Assembly: GCA_015039465.1 (NCBI GenBank)
Contig: MU130382.1
Coordinates: 1,034,740 to 1,098,739 of the forward strand
Length of the DNA stretch: 64,000 nucleotides
Direction of reading: 5' to 3'
Origin: Phlegmacium glaucopus
Lineage: Eukaryota; Basidiomycota; Agaricomycetes; Agaricales; Cortinariaceae
Positions 34,070 to 47,318 of this stretch are shown in pieces. The first letter of the stretch is position 1; every line of letters starts with the position of its first letter. The notes under the pieces were generated by a model. It worked only from the letters and a program-made list of their open reading frames with translations. It ran no database searches and had not been told where the DNA came from. A program made the translations under genes and the position numbers.

Positions 34070-37000
34070 TCAATCACGGAAACTATATGCGAACTCGGTG
34101 TGCTCCGTCATAGATGGAGGGCGCACAACGACATCGGGAAGAACTTCAGTCTTGCGTAAAATACCACGCATCTTGCTAGTTTCGGACCTCGCCAGTGTCA
34201 GCGACTTGATATTTTTATTTTTGTTCTTGGAAGTGGTAGGCACGTTTGCATTCTCGTCTTGTTGACCCACTCTTGACTTTTGTTTCCTTCCCAGAGACAG
34301 CGGACGCACTTCGGATGTGGGACTGGTGTTGACAATTATATTGGCGCGATCCTGGAGAAGGGTAAGGGGACGTAGACCGTCCTTGGGAGAACCAGAACCG
34401 GAAGAATTGCGTTGCAACTTGCCTGCCTTGGGCATAAGGGGACGAACAGCACGAGAAGACCATTGAGCAAACGAGGTCTTTGTAGAAGTCGTCGGATCAA
34501 CCGGGGCCTCAGATTCCAGGGGATACGTAACATGGATGTTTTGGCTATCCTCAGACCTGATGTATCTTATGGTTGAGTGGCGATGTCCAGGCATGGGCGG
34601 AGCGGGCCGGTGAGAAATAGATCTCTGAGAGACGTTGTTGTGCGGTGTGCTTTCAGCTTGGGGACCAGAGTCCAACTCAGCTTCGAAGTCCTCAAATAGA
34701 GTAGCACTGGACGCGGCAGATGGCGGCATGTTCTGGATGCTAACCATGGATGAACGAGCCGTATCAACATTGTGGGGAACGTCTGCTCGAAGTCCAAGAG
34801 AACGTGTAGACAGATTACGTTTCAATCCTGAAGCTGAGTAGGCATTTCTCTCTTCTTCTTCGCGAACAGATTGAAGTTGAACAAGAGCATTTGATACCGA
34901 CTCCACTCCAAGGACTGTGTTCCTCCGTCCAAGGTCGACATTGCTGGGGACAAGCGTATATTGACCAACTTTATTTTCCAGAGCATATCGAATTTCAGTG
35001 CTCCAATTAGCCAAAGAATGTATTCCCTCTTTGCCAAGACCTAGACTGAAGGAGAGTCAGAACAGGATGCAGAAGGCCAAAAACGTTTGCTTACCTGGGC
35101 AAACTGAAGTGATTCCTCTTATGTCCTGATTCCTTCCTGCCTCGTGGTTCCCGTGCACGGTACCTGGCTGGGGTAGAATGAACTTCGGGTGACGAAAAAT
35201 CGGCACCAAATTCCGCCAGCTTTTTCACAGCCTTCATTCCCTTGCTTTTGCTGAAAGTACCTGGAGGTGAATAATCACCTTTGATCTTCATATCATCACC
35301 GACAGTAAGACCGGGCACCAGGACGGGAAGAACACCTGCAGTCAGCGCATCAATCTCATTGATATCATCGACAGCGCCAAAGGAAAATCCAGAAGAGAAC
35401 GATTTCTTGTGTGCAAGCATAGCCAAGCGAGCTGCTCTGACATTTGGGGGTGTTGGAGGAAGGGGGAAGGAAGGGGGAGGACTGATACTGAGGCCGTCTC
35501 GACTTTTAGGCGTTGCAGGACCATTAATCGAGGATACAGATCGAGTTCGAAGGTGGGACGAATGACTTGTGCGTTTGCTCTTGGTGACACCGGTGGCCGT
35601 ATTTAACAAAACATTGGCCCCAGCCGAATCGTGGTTGGTGGTTGTAGTCGCCCCACCATGTACAACAACAGTCTGAGCAAGGGCTGAGTAATGTCTTTGC
35701 GCAATCATGATCCTCGTTGCGAAAGCTACACTCTCATCAACGCCGGAATTGTGAGAACTGTTCTTCGAATCCGTCCTAAGTCTACCAAATTGTGCACTTA
35801 ATTCAGAATGAGGCGTGCCATGAACATGAACAGGTTGAGACTCGTCATTCTGGAAAGGTAGAGGAGGCGTTTCTGGTTCGTCGCAGTCCTCAGGTGGTAG
35901 AACTGATAATTTAGGCTTGGCTGATAGCAACGTCATCGCTCGCCCAAGCTTTCCTTTACCATCGACGGCGTCGCCTTTGCTGAGCCAGACGTCACCGCTG
36001 CGACGACCTTCAACAACCGTTACACTAGCACTTGTGCTGCGCTTGTATTCATGAGACCATTTGTGCGAAGGCAAACCTTCAGGCACGAAGGCTTGAATGG
36101 AATCGGCTGGTCCACGGATATCGAATAAACCAGTAGGAATCGGAAGTGGCGATCCAAGCAAAATATTAAGAGCCAGGAGTGGAGATGTCAATGTTACCGA
36201 AAGAATAAGCAATATCTGTACAACCGTCGACGGCAAGGCGTGCTGCGAAAGCAGGAAAAAGTAAGGAAAAGCAAAACCCTTCGAAAATGGCATATCCTCA
36301 TATTAGTGATGAAATCGTTGTCAAAAACACAAACTTACAAGAGGCAGCCATATCATAACTAACCAACCTAGAGCATTATACAAAGAGATATTGATGACGG
36401 TTCCTGGAGGAGCTGCCAAAGCTGCTAAACCTTTTTCAGCTTCAAGGCTTCCAGGTGCATAGCCGTACCCGCCCAAGACCTGGGCATCAGCTAAGGCAGG
36501 CGTAGTCGGACGCGTGACTGTAGCTGCCAAGGCAGTTTGCAAATCCGGCGTACTGGCAGTAGGAATTGTATCTTCATAGTGGGTTGTTGGGTATGACCAA
36601 GAAGTGATTGTAGTGTGCGATCCGTTTGAAGAGGTTAACCAGGAGCTTTGGGAACCAAGCCGAACCCTTGGGTGGTTTGGAAGTGGCGGAAGGTCCCTTC
36701 TGAACGGGTCCGCATCAGTAAGATTCGCAGATGTTGGTGACGTTGGAACATAAGATGAGGGTAGAGGCGGAACTGGCGGAACCTGAAACTCGTTGGGTTC
36801 TGTAGAGCTAAACCAGAAAGACGATTTAGCTGGTACTGAAGGATGCATTCCAGTCTGTGGGCGACCATGATGAGAAGCCGCTACAGTGTGATGAGTTGAA
36901 AACGACCACGCAGAAATAGAGTTGGGTCGAGAGCTGGCATTGGAGGTAATCCAGGATGCACCGTCACGAATGGCATCAATATCTTCAGTAGCGAACGAAG

Positions 37001-37704
37001 GCCTTGGCTTCTCTTCTATTTGTCTAACAGGTGGCCAATCATTTGAAGAATTGACAGCGGAAAGATTCGTCTTGATGACGAACAGTGTCCGGATAAGACA
37101 ACCGAATGCGATCGTGCTCGACACAGCGATAGTTGTCGAGTAGGACATCAATCCATAGAATAAAGTGTCAACTCCTGTTCCTGACAATAGGCCTGCAATA
37201 GTGGTGGAAGTGAAAACAAGCACAAGGATTGGCATCCACAACATCCAATGTTTAGCTCCAAATGATACTGAACGCGCCATACGGATATGTAGCAGGGTAA
37301 TGGACGCAATCATAAGGAGACATGTTTGTCGAATTGTCACTGCGATCCACAACCTGATTGCGGATGCTGGATTGGTGGCTATTTGGAGTGGAGTCGAATT
37401 AGGCGTTGCTTCATCATACGCAAATTGCCAGATGAAAAGGGAAAGTGCAACAAGGTCAAGCGCGGCCAGCCATATATGGCATTTATCTGCAGGTGAGAGA
37501 GATCGAAAGGTAGGAAGTCCAAATTCGGCCTACAATGGAGAAAATGAGCCAGTCATATGCCTCGCTAAGAAAAGAACTCACAGGTGATACACGCTTACTC
37601 AATGGATGGGGTGGCAGAATTGGGATAACAATGCGGAAGATAACAAAAGCTGATGCTATAAAAGACAAGAAAACAAGTACGAGAGCAGCGACGAGGGAAA
37701 TCAT
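34070..37704 (-). CDS. Large multi-spanning membrane protein, unknown function
   Basis: Start ATG at 37704 gives a hydrophobic N-terminus (MISLVAALVLVFLSFIASAF). Exons continue with transmembrane segments (LDLVALSLFIWQFAYD, QTCLLMIASITLLHI, WMLWMPILVLVFTSTTIAGL, LMSYSTTIAVSSTIAFGCLI). A ~180-residue Ser/Pro/Thr-rich loop follows, then ISLYNALGWLVMIWLPL and further hydrophobic segments (FAFPYFFLLSQHALPSTVVQ, VTLTSPLLALNILLG). The C-terminal ~700 residues are Ser/Pro-rich and probably cytosolic. The stop is at 34070. At least five exons, about 1,100 residues. I recognise no named family. A conserved basidiomycete membrane protein is a reasonable guess; function unknown. Confidence 0.75.
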
Positions 37705-38872
37705 GTTCTAATCGTTGTTTGTTGAAAGAGAGCGTGAATTTATGAATATGCGTAAAGGCGTATGCTTCGTTAAACGTCAATGGCGTCGACAACAGCTGAA
37801 CGCTGCTGCGAGAAACGAAATTGAAATCCTGGACGAGTCAGATGGAAATTATGGGTCTTTGTTTGGCTCTTTATTTGGTCGTGGTTGAAAAACTGCAAAA
37901 GGACGCGACAATCACGTGCAAACGCCACAATCCTTAACCCAGGTCCAGGGAGAATTGTGTGCTTAATGGTGCCGGACCTAGTCGTCTTACAGTCGTCTTA
38001 CTCGTCTATGCCGCCAGCTCGCCTCGTGCAACTGAACACCCGACTATTTCATGCGAGAAATAGACACGGCAATAACATGCTGCGAGGCCCAAATTTCAAA
38101 GGGAAGAACTGGCAGTCGGAGGAGAGTAAGTACTGAAGCTTGAAGCTTGAAGTTACTGAAGTTACACAATGCCTTCATTTAAACTTACTTGGTAGAAATA
38201 TTGCATAGTCAATATTGTTAATTTACTGTAAGGAAAAATATGATGCAGGAAATGAGCAAACGAGCGTGAGGTCAGAGGTCTCTCTCCAGCCCCTATCGAT
38301 CGTGACCTTTCACGTGACTGTGAGTGCCCTTAAAATATTGCTCGTCCATAAATTTATTCACCGATAATCGATACTTAATCCCTGAGGCCTGAGGCCTGAG
38401 GCTCTGACTCTGAGGTCGACACTGGCAACATGGCTTGTCCAAGGCTTGTTCCACTTGCGGACTCCACCGTAAAGAAGAGTTGGACTTGCCCCGAGTCCGA
38501 GGTGGTTGGCCTCCCAGACTGCACTAGGTATAAATTCATCAAACATGCTTTTGTAGAACTTCTCTATCCTTCTTAGTACCGATCCTCTGGACGGTCTCGG
38601 AGGTATTTCATACTAATCTATGCAGCTTGGTGAATCTGATATCAATGACCATGTGGAGATCGCGATAATGCGCACAAGCTACTTCAGGTCATAGGCACTC
38701 GCAGTCTGAGTCGTCAATGCCAGCGCCGGACCGCTTGACGCACTTGTGTGTGAACTTGCCCTTTCGAGGACGTTTATCACAATACTTTTGGCCCCTGGTA
38801 ATTCATTATTGGACACATGTACATGTAGACCTGACAATAACCGGGATGCATCGACTTTCGCTGCATCACCCC
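37705..38872. other. Intergenic region between divergent genes
   Basis: About 1.2 kb with no supported gene. Short direct repeats occur (TGAAGCT-type units at about 38134-38165 and GAGGCCT-type units at about 38380-38405). The region must hold the promoters of the membrane protein gene and the S28 peptidase. Confidence 0.5.
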
Positions 38873-38879
38873 TATAAAG
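38873..38879 (+). promoter_or_regulatory. TATA box of S28 peptidase
   Basis: TATAAAG, 61 bp before the ATG at 38934. Confidence 0.5.
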
Positions 38880-38933
38880 AACTTGCATGTATACTTCTTT
38901 CATCTCCATTGCTTGATACCCGTACCTTGTGCA

Positions 38934-41312
38934 ATGCATCGCCTCTGTCCATTGGCTCTCTTTCTTTCTCTCGTTTGCTTAACTTCCGTGTCCGCGCGAC
39001 TTCAAGATGGTCGACTACATGCCAACATGATGCGAACTCCAGGGATCCCTCTCATTGACCCACCCGAGATGCCAGTTGTCAGCCGCAACGGAACAGTACT
39101 GCCACCATACAACACTACATACTACTTCGACCAACTCATAGATCATGACAATCCGTCTCTTGGTACATTCAAGCAGAGATTCTGGCACACCTATGAGTTC
39201 TATGAACCAGGTATATTACTCCATGGTAGTAGCCTGCCATCTCCTCATTTTCACTGTCAGGTGGACCCATTATCCTTCAGACCCCAGGTGAAACCAATGC
39301 AGATGGTACGCGCATTTGCCTTTATTCATGGGATTATGTTCAAGTGCATCCTTCTAGGGTACTCTGGGTATCTCACCAACAAAACCGTCCCTGGTTTAAT
39401 TGGTTCGCTATCCATTTACTCATTACTTACAAAAAACGAATGATTGTTGTTAGCGCAACAACAAAATGGCAGCATCATTATCCTTGAACATCGCTTTTAT
39501 GGTTTCAGCAACCCTTATCCAGATCTTAGCGTCGAAAGCTTTCGGGTGCACACTATACAACAAGCAATTGACGACCTCGAGTATTTCGCAATTAATGTGC
39601 ACCTTCCCATGCCTGGTGGCGACCAAGTCACCCCAGATAAAGCTCCGTGGATTCTGCTTGGAGGAAGTTATGCTGGTAAGCCAGACTATTGTTCTAATGT
39701 TCTATGAAGAACCCTTGATTTAATGTGGTCCTGACTCTAGGTGCGCTCACTAGTTGGACGATGGTCAAGTAAGTATCATGCTTCTACTAGCCAAAGAACC
39801 CAAGTTAATCAAATCTATAAATAGCAAACCAGGTCTTTTCTTCGCAGGATATGCATCTTCTGGAGTGGTCGAGGCGATTGTGTGAGTTTTCCTTTTGAAT
39901 TTTTGAATTTTTGCACACCGAAGCCCGTCATTCCAGTGATTTTTGGAAGTATTTCGAACCCATTCGCCAAAACATGCCGGCAAACTGCTCAGCAGACGTT
40001 CAAGCCGTTATTGCTCATGTTGACGAAACTTTTACTAAAAATAATGCCACTGCCATTCAAGCTCTCAAAGAATCATTCCATATGGGAAATGTAGTCCACC
40101 TCGACGATGTAGCTGGAGCACGTACGTTGAGCTTCCACCGATAACGTAATGACATGCCTCACTCATATGATATAGTCCGAAACAATTTATGGGACTGGCA
40201 ATCATTGCAGGTTACCTCTGGGCCGGGTGCACAATTTTTCAACTTCTGTGATGCTTTGGAAGTCAAGGATGGAGTGCAAGCACCATCGACTGGTTGGGGC
40301 CTTGATCATGCCCTTAATGCTTGGGGTTCTTATTGGCGCGATTTTTACTTTACGCATAGTAAGACTTTCCACAATACAAAAGAGTGTCAACATATTGATG
40401 GTTCCAATCTAACAGTTTGTGGAACCTCTAGTGAAGAGTTCGTGAACTACGACCCGCCCTCTGACACTTGTCCTGATTTATGTTTAGTGACTGTATCGGG
40501 ACTTATAACACGAGTTTGGCTTTCTGGACTGACACTAGCATCAACAATTCCGAGAGATCATGGCTGTGGATCATGTGAGTAGACTCAGTCCTACATTGTA
40601 ACCTTGTCTTGATTGTTTAGCTGCAATAAACTTGGATATTTTCAGGTGTGTTCTCTTGCCATCTGACGAATTCAACTTAATCTAGTTCGCAGGACGGTGC
40701 TCCACCGGGCACACTGACACTCGTCACCAGGCTTATTCAACCAGCATACGACATGGTGAATACCTCTTCAATTTTTGCAAGTTTTGGCTTTATATTGATC
40801 ACCTAGTGTACCAGCGTCAATGCGAACAAATGTTCCCTGGCGTCTTCAGGAGTTCCTCAATACCAAATGCGTCCCTTACAAACAAAAAATATAAAGGTTG
40901 GAATGTCAAAGTTGACCACCTCTTCTTTGCAAATGGCGTTCGTGGGTGTCGTCCTTTCGGAATCCCTGAACATAAATAACTCGTTTCACAAGGCGATCCC
41001 TGGAAAGATGCAACAATTTCCGCTGATGGAACCCAATTCAGAAGTACACCCTTCCAACCAATTGCGCTCGGCGACGGATTTCACTGCTCAGACTTGGGAA
41101 CAGCATCAGGTATTGCCAACCCCACCATTGCTGCTGTACAAGCTCAAGCACTGTTTTGGATGAATAAATGGCTGGAAACATGGAAGCCTGCAGCCCCATG
41201 GTACACCGTTTCTTCTCCAAGTACTCCGAGTACGCCTCAAACTGTTTCGCGAATGCCACATGCCCCATCGAAGCCGATCAGTGCATGGTTTAAACCCTTC
41301 GGGACCTTTTGA
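38934..41312 (+). CDS. Secreted serine carboxypeptidase-like protein, family S28
   Basis: Peptidase family S28 (lysosomal Pro-X carboxypeptidase / thymus-specific serine protease type), cleaving Pro-containing peptides. The ATG at 38934 gives a signal peptide (MHRLCPLALFLSLVCLTSVS). Further motifs: YYFDQLIDHDNP, TFKQRFWHTYEFYEPGGP (across an intron), IILEHRFYGFSNPYPDLS, and ILLGGSYAGALTSWTMVNKP with nucleophile Ser in GGSYAG. Later motifs are GLFFAGYASSGVVEAIVDFW, FFANGVRDPW with the catalytic Asp, and DGFHCSDL with the catalytic His. Potential N-glycosylation sites are common (NGT, NTT, NKT, NCS). About nine exons; stop at 41312. With the three S53 enzymes it fits extracellular protein digestion. 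No disabling change was seen. Confidence 0.88.
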
Positions 41313-41428
41313 GAAATATTTTGCGGTCTACATTGTCTTTTATGACTTGGGGTCTTTTTCTCAACCTCAAGTTATTTCATGTATCATCTGTTCATTTTGT
41401 ACAACTCTCCTTAGAAATTTATTCTGTA

Positions 41429-42704
41429 TTACTTGTTCAGTGGTGACCTTTCGTCACACCGTGAAACCGCATCCAGGAATAAATCAAAGAACCCCTCGAC
41501 CTGGTGCAGCCAGTGTAAGAATATATAAAAATAGAAAAGACTGGATAACCTACATTGAGGGATTCTGCAACGAGGCAATTACGACCGTCTCGACCCCACG
41601 TATCGTCGCATGGTCTATACTTCCATATATCTACTACAGTTTCTCCCAAGGTATGCGTGCCAGTGAGTTCTATGTCTACCCTGTGGCGTGTTGCTTGGAA
41701 TAGATCTGGCTGGGAAACGTATGCAATAGTAAGTGCGTCGTGCAAAGGGGGGCCATCATTAAAACCAAAGGTTGATTTATAAGCCTCAGCAAAGAAGTTG
41801 AGTATACTAGAAAGTGTGTGGCGAAGATTTGTGGCTGGCGACGCAAGCACCGTAGATTCAAGACCTGAGCTAGGATTCAACAGTCGCCCAAGTATTTCCC
41901 TGGTGACAATTGCGGTGTGGGTAACGTTGATGGGTATCATAATCTTCTTTACTGGAACATTGAGGACGATCTGGGCTGCATGTGCTAAGGAAGGAAGGAA
42001 GTAATAAGAATTCAAGAACCTAAGTGGTTAACAGACTTACGATCACACATGATATTGTACTCTGCGACAGCTGAGCGATTCCCCATTCCTACGGCACCGC
42101 CCATGAAAACAAACTCTTCAACAGCATCCAACAGCTCGGTGTATACGCTTGCAAAAATTGCGATATTTGTCATGGGACCACTAGATATCACAGTTACTTT
42201 ATCGCCAGACCCGTTCTTCCATACTTTCTTGATATTGGTGGACATCCCTTCTAACGCCCGTATTCGAGAACCATCGCTATCGCGTGCAAACATGGCAAGG
42301 ACACGAGGATCGTCTTTATCCGGAAGATCTTCAACACCTCCAAGTCCATCTATGCCATGTATTTGTGGATCGTGTTTTGCAGGCAGCAGAAGAGGCTGAG
42401 GCGCGCCAGGATAAACTCGTATGTGCGAGGGTGCACCAAATGCCACGAGACAACGTGCAGCATTGATGGCAGTCATTTCACTAGTTGCATTTCCATGCGT
42501 CTAGAAAATCCTGGAGATACTTAATCTTGTCTGATGGGAAGCACCGTCACTTACGGTAGATACACCGAGAAGAAGTATGTTTGGCAAGTTTACAGCCAGC
42601 ATAATGGCAGTAGCATCGTCATGTCCCTAGTATAAATTTAAATTTACGAACGATCTAGCAGATATGAGACGAACGGGATCAACGTCCAACCAAACGTACT
42701 TCAT
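41429..42704 (-). CDS. Inosine-uridine preferring nucleoside hydrolase
   Basis: Calcium-dependent hydrolase of the N-glycosidic bond of nucleosides (salvage). The start at 42704 gives MKYVWLDVDP, joined across a short intron to GHDDATAIMLA, forming the family motif DVDPGHDDA that binds calcium and ribose. Also seen are LLGVSTTHGN, HGIDGLGG, VTVISSGPMTNIAIF, EEFVFMGGAVGMGN, AEYNIMCDPEAAQIVL and PPLHDALTIAYV (third calcium-site region). The last junction removes a GTAGGT...CACCAG intron and gives VEGFFDLFLDAVSRCDERS, ending at 41429. The 3' end converges on the S28 gene (116 bp). Confidence 0.9.
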
Positions 42705-43138
42705 CTGAAAGGAGGAGGCGTGGATTTCAAGGGAGACAGTGTGGCCAGTAGAGAGGCTGATAGGGTTCTGATTTCCTTTTATACTTTATTTATCATGAAT
42801 ATTTTGCAGTTTCAGTCCTTGTCGAATGGCGTCAACAAGCTCATCCCCGCGACCTTGAGAAAAGCTGGCTCTCGAGGCTGAGCAGTATGCTACTCAGATT
42901 ATGCTCAGAGAATCCCATCAGCAATACAGGGTACATGCAGGAATTAGATGTTCCATCTTCGAAGGCATCAACGAGAAGAAGAGCTTCTCGAATACTTGAT
43001 GCAGAGTAGTAAGGCAGCTGTCTTATATCCTTAGATCATTCGGTTCATGAATTTATTTCTAAACTATAATGGCTGTTACTGAGACAATTAGGCTTAAGAC
43101 TGATTATACTGATTATACATGGGCTTGATCATGATCAA
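42705..43138. other. Intergenic region, nucleoside hydrolase promoter and Pah1 3' end
   Basis: 434 bp with no supported coding sequence. Confidence 0.4.
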
Positions 43139-46100
43139 TTATTCATACAAAAACGGCACTTTCTGCATCGCACCAGCAACCAGCAGATCGTCGATAAATT
43201 CATCTTCAACTTCTTCCTCTGCGCCGCCCGCGTCCTCCTCCTCCTCATCTTCGTCATGATCGTAATGACCGTCATGCTCTTGGTCCTCCTCATCTTCGTC
43301 GCCCATATCGAAATGCGTCTCATCCAGAGTCCCTGGCATACTGGTCATACTCTTCCTTCTGGGACGTCTCGTCCTTGGTCTGCCATCAGCATCTAACTCG
43401 CTCTCATCGCCATCTTCGTCGTCTGATCCTGCATACGACGAAGAAGACAGCTCCGGACTCGCACTTCGTCTCGAACCATCCCCGTTATTGATGCCTCTCA
43501 TAAACCCTAGAGTCGAGCTCAATTTCTCAAACGATGACATCTGGCGTAAGTGGGAGTTGCGATATGCCTGACTTGAGTCAAAGGATGCAACGTTGTCAGC
43601 TGCTTCAAGAACAGATGAATGTCTGTTTATGTGTCCACCGCGAGCGGAATTGCCACCTAAGCTGAAGTTCCTTAGCCGTGCAAGTGCGCTTTGATTTGAC
43701 GTGTCAGATCTGGCACTGAGTGTCGGCGAAGGTGGGGATAAGTCAGGGAAGGCGTACTCTTGCAACGGTACTTTCCAATAATTGAAATCTGTAAACTCAG
43801 GAGTCCATTGTCTATGAATAGGAGGAAACATTTGATCCACGAGATCCGTCATATGGATATACCTGTTTAAACACATTTGAGTTTCAACTTCCGCCACTAT
43901 TATTGAGATAGAAAGTACGCACGAAGATTTATACCCAGCCAGCTCTAGAAGTTCCATTTTGACTTCCCCAGTCGAGTCGATAGTGAATATCCGTGCACTT
44001 GGCACGTTGACGCTACGATAAGACAGCGCGTCCGTGATCCTGTTTCCAAATCCAGCATAGAAAGGATTCCTAGCAGACTCGCCAAATAGGCGCTGAATAT
44101 CTCGTAGACAGGCCATTTTGAACACTTCAGGTTTACGCATGATTACCTCACTATCAAAGCAAACGTGTGCGATCATGTCAGGAGTTGACATGGTCTCAAC
44201 GGAGAAAAGGAATTACCGATGTAAAGAGGCCATCAAACGATCTGGACTCATGATAACAGGTCCTTCAGGCAGCTGATAGTTGTTTTGCTTGATGCCCTTC
44301 AGGTAATCACGCGTTGCATCCGCCTGTCCAATGGCACGCGATGTCAGATACATAATCTTGTACCCGTTCCGAGCGATATCAGTGTACAATTTTGCAACAC
44401 CAACATGCGTCCAATCGCGGCCGATCATGGCGAATACGTGTCCAAGACCATCAGATCTGTGCGGCGATTTAGCACACAACCATAGCTATGGAATGATACC
44501 AAAAAAAAGACTGTACTTGGTGATAGTACCGTCAATATCAGAAACGACCACAAGATCCGTCGAATCCCAAACAAATATCCGCGCAGTCGCAGCAACTGCG
44601 CCAGTCGCTGACAGGGAGAATGTGATAGTGTTTGCTCCAGGTCGCAGGTCGAGTGTTTTCTAATAAAAGAGAAGTTCACGTACAAGATACGAGAAAAGGC
44701 AACAGCAAACGCTCACGAGCTGATCCGATGTCAACCTCAGCGTCTTGGCAAACTTCTTGGCTGTGGTTGCTGAAAGCGCATGCCGCATGGCGGTCGTGTC
44801 TTGGTCAGAAACTTTCGTTGTTGGACGGACGGGATATCGTGGGGGATTGGAAGGAACGCTCTCCTTGATGGTGGATTTAGGTGGCAATGGTGAACTGGAG
44901 CCCTCTATATTCTTAAAAAGGTGATGTCAGCATTTTACGACGAAGGGGTAAGGAAGTATATACGCACAGTATTTAAGACGCCGTTTACTTTCTCTACATT
45001 CTTGGTGGTATCCTTGGCATTGGTATCTTCTAAGTCTTTCTTCCGACTCCGACTCCACCACTGCACCCAAGAGGAGGAAGTTGGCTTTTTCGCACCGCCT
45101 GTCATGTTTGTCCCCAAGCTTACAGCGCCGTTCTCCTTTCCACCAGCTGTGGTCATTGCTTCCGTCTTATCCTCCTCTAAGTCTGTAACAGACGGAGGTG
45201 AAGATTGAGATCGAATATGTGCTTGCTGATCTACAATAGGTTCACGTTGTTGGGGACGTTGAGTGGCAGGAGGTGGCAGCAGTGAAGAAGCAAGCTCAAG
45301 GAAGCCCTCTGAAGCGCGTTTTTCCAAGGTGGTGGCACGCCAATGGACGAGGGCATCCATGAGAGGAGAGCCATCGTCGCGTGTTATATATCTATCATGA
45401 CAGAAGTATTAGCTACTGTAAGAACAAAAAGGCGGGTCGACGTACTGATCTCGCGCCCACCGAATCATTAATCTGGGATCCCGAATCACATTATCATCGT
45501 CCAGCAACCTGTTTAAGTCAACACGGGCAGAATCAAATAATCTTGCTGCCTCCATTTCATCTCTACCTCCACGTCTACTTCTTTTGAGACCATTGTTATG
45601 ATTCTCCTCCCCAGCTTCACCACCACCGACCAGACTGAGCTGGAATTCCACCTTGCTTCCGTCAATACTCAAAACTAAGGTCGAAGGATCATCCTCACTC
45701 GCACTCAAGAAACCCCCATTTCCAAAAATGGCCGTTTCTCTCTTCTGGTTTTCTGTACCGATGCTGAAATCGACATTTCCTTGATTGGGCCGAACCACAT
45801 CCTCGTACTCTTTATTTTCTCTACTTACGTTCCGAGCAGGAGGACTACCTCCCAATAGAGGTGGCACACTTCTACTTCTGCCAGCAAGCCTTCCTCCACT
45901 GAGTCGCTCTTCGTCCTGTTCTTGGCTCTGGTCCGAACTGGACTTCACAGGCGGTAATATCATACCACCAAGCCGACTCTTTTTAATAGTGTTTGTTCGA
46001 CCCTTTCTCCCTGCACCCCAAAGGGCATTATCTGACTCAATCCTTCCCCCTTTGCTAAATGAAGCCCTTATGGTCGAAGGTTGTGGGAAAGCACCCCAGT

Positions 46101-47248
46101 CCCAAGAATATTCTTGTATTTGTGGAAGAGAGGGTTGAGGCTGAGAGTTTGTATCACTGACCGCGTCCATGTCAGGCGGTGGCTCAGAAGTAGCTCGGAG
46201 CAAGGAAGGGTGAGGAGAGGAGGCTGATGAATTTGAGGGAGATGGCGAAGGAGATGGCGATGAGTTCGGGGATGCGACGTATGGCGAATGACTGGCAGAC
46301 TGGGTCTGTGCAAGCGAGGGACTGGTTAGGGAAGAATGGGAGTCGGAAGGACCTTGTTGACGGGAAAATTGGTGTTGATTAGATGAAGGAAAGTTAGCTT
46401 GTTCAGAAGGTTCATGGTCGTGAAATTTTGACTTGTATCCCTCCATGTCAAGGGTAACATCTGTTACTGTTTTAGATTCGAAGATATTACCAGAATTAGG
46501 ACTAACCAGGGTGGTACTCGACTTGTGGTCCATGAACTTCATTTGTGAAGTTTCTGAGAGCAGCATCAGCGCGCTGGTCTTGCTCATTCATTTCCGGTGT
46601 ATGAGAACGTTCGCCGAAGGGAACTTGTGCAGGATGTTGGGAGGGCAAGGACAGAGAAGAGGATTGCATGATAGTTATCCTCGAGGAGCTCCTTCTAAGG
46701 GCCTTTGGAACAGTGTAAGTCTGTTTCGGGGTGGTTCGAATGTCTCCTTCGACATTTCTTGAACCCGCATCAAGGTCTAGAAAATCAGGCTCGACGCGAA
46801 TTTCATCCTCTTTCTCCGCGACAGTTTCCCTCTCCTCCTTCCCACCCAAATGGACGTGATCAACTAGCTCTTCTGGAAGTTCGTTAGCCGTGTCTTCTGG
46901 GATGGTGGGTTGAAGTATGGGACTGGTAATGAGATCCGCTGGTACGTCGTCGTCTGTCTCGAAGACGAAGAAAGCCTCTCCTGCTTCCCCGATTTTCATG
47001 TCGAACGGAATGGGGTTTCCATTGACGAAGACATTTACTTTCTTCTCGCCTGGCCGTAAAACCTGCCATTTTCCGAATCGGACATGAAAAGGTGAACATG
47101 CGAGTTCGGTTGCTCCGTTGTCAGCCGGACGTTGTATAACAATGACATCGATTGCGCCTGTGAGAGTCGAGGGATTAATGGGTGGGAGGTCTTTGTAGTA
47201 TTGATATGGGGCACTGATAACATTGACCGCGCCACGGATGTAATTCAT
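43139..47248 (-). CDS. PAH1: Phosphatidate phosphatase, lipin family (Pah1/Smp2/Ned1)
   Basis: Mg2+-dependent phosphatidate phosphatase making diacylglycerol at the ER/nuclear membrane. It controls storage lipid versus phospholipid synthesis. The N-terminal N-LIP domain starts MNYIRGAVNVISAPYQYYKD and includes SPFHVRFGKWQVLRPGEKKV. A long Ser/Pro-rich middle follows, with a 46-nt intron that restores the frame near 46500. The C-LIP catalytic region has the HAD motif DIDGTITKSD (split by an intron at about 44520-44470), DGLGHVFAMIGRDWTHVGVA, GYKIMYLTSRAIGQADATRD, GPVIMSPDRLMASLHREV, FYAGFGNRITDALSYRSVN and FTIDSTGEVKMELLE. The tail is highly acidic (runs of Asp/Glu), and ends VPFLYE at 43139, close to the family's C-terminal acidic/Trp region. 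About nine exons. Confidence 0.93.
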
Positions 47249-47318
47249 CGATGTAAAGAAAATAACTTTTTGGTCGACGACATTTATTACTTTCTACAAT
47301 CAAATCATGTGATTCTAC

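Noticed and set aside
37885..38136. 83-codon plus-strand frame between divergent genes
   Set aside because: No domain, no conserved composition; probably chance in a promoter region.
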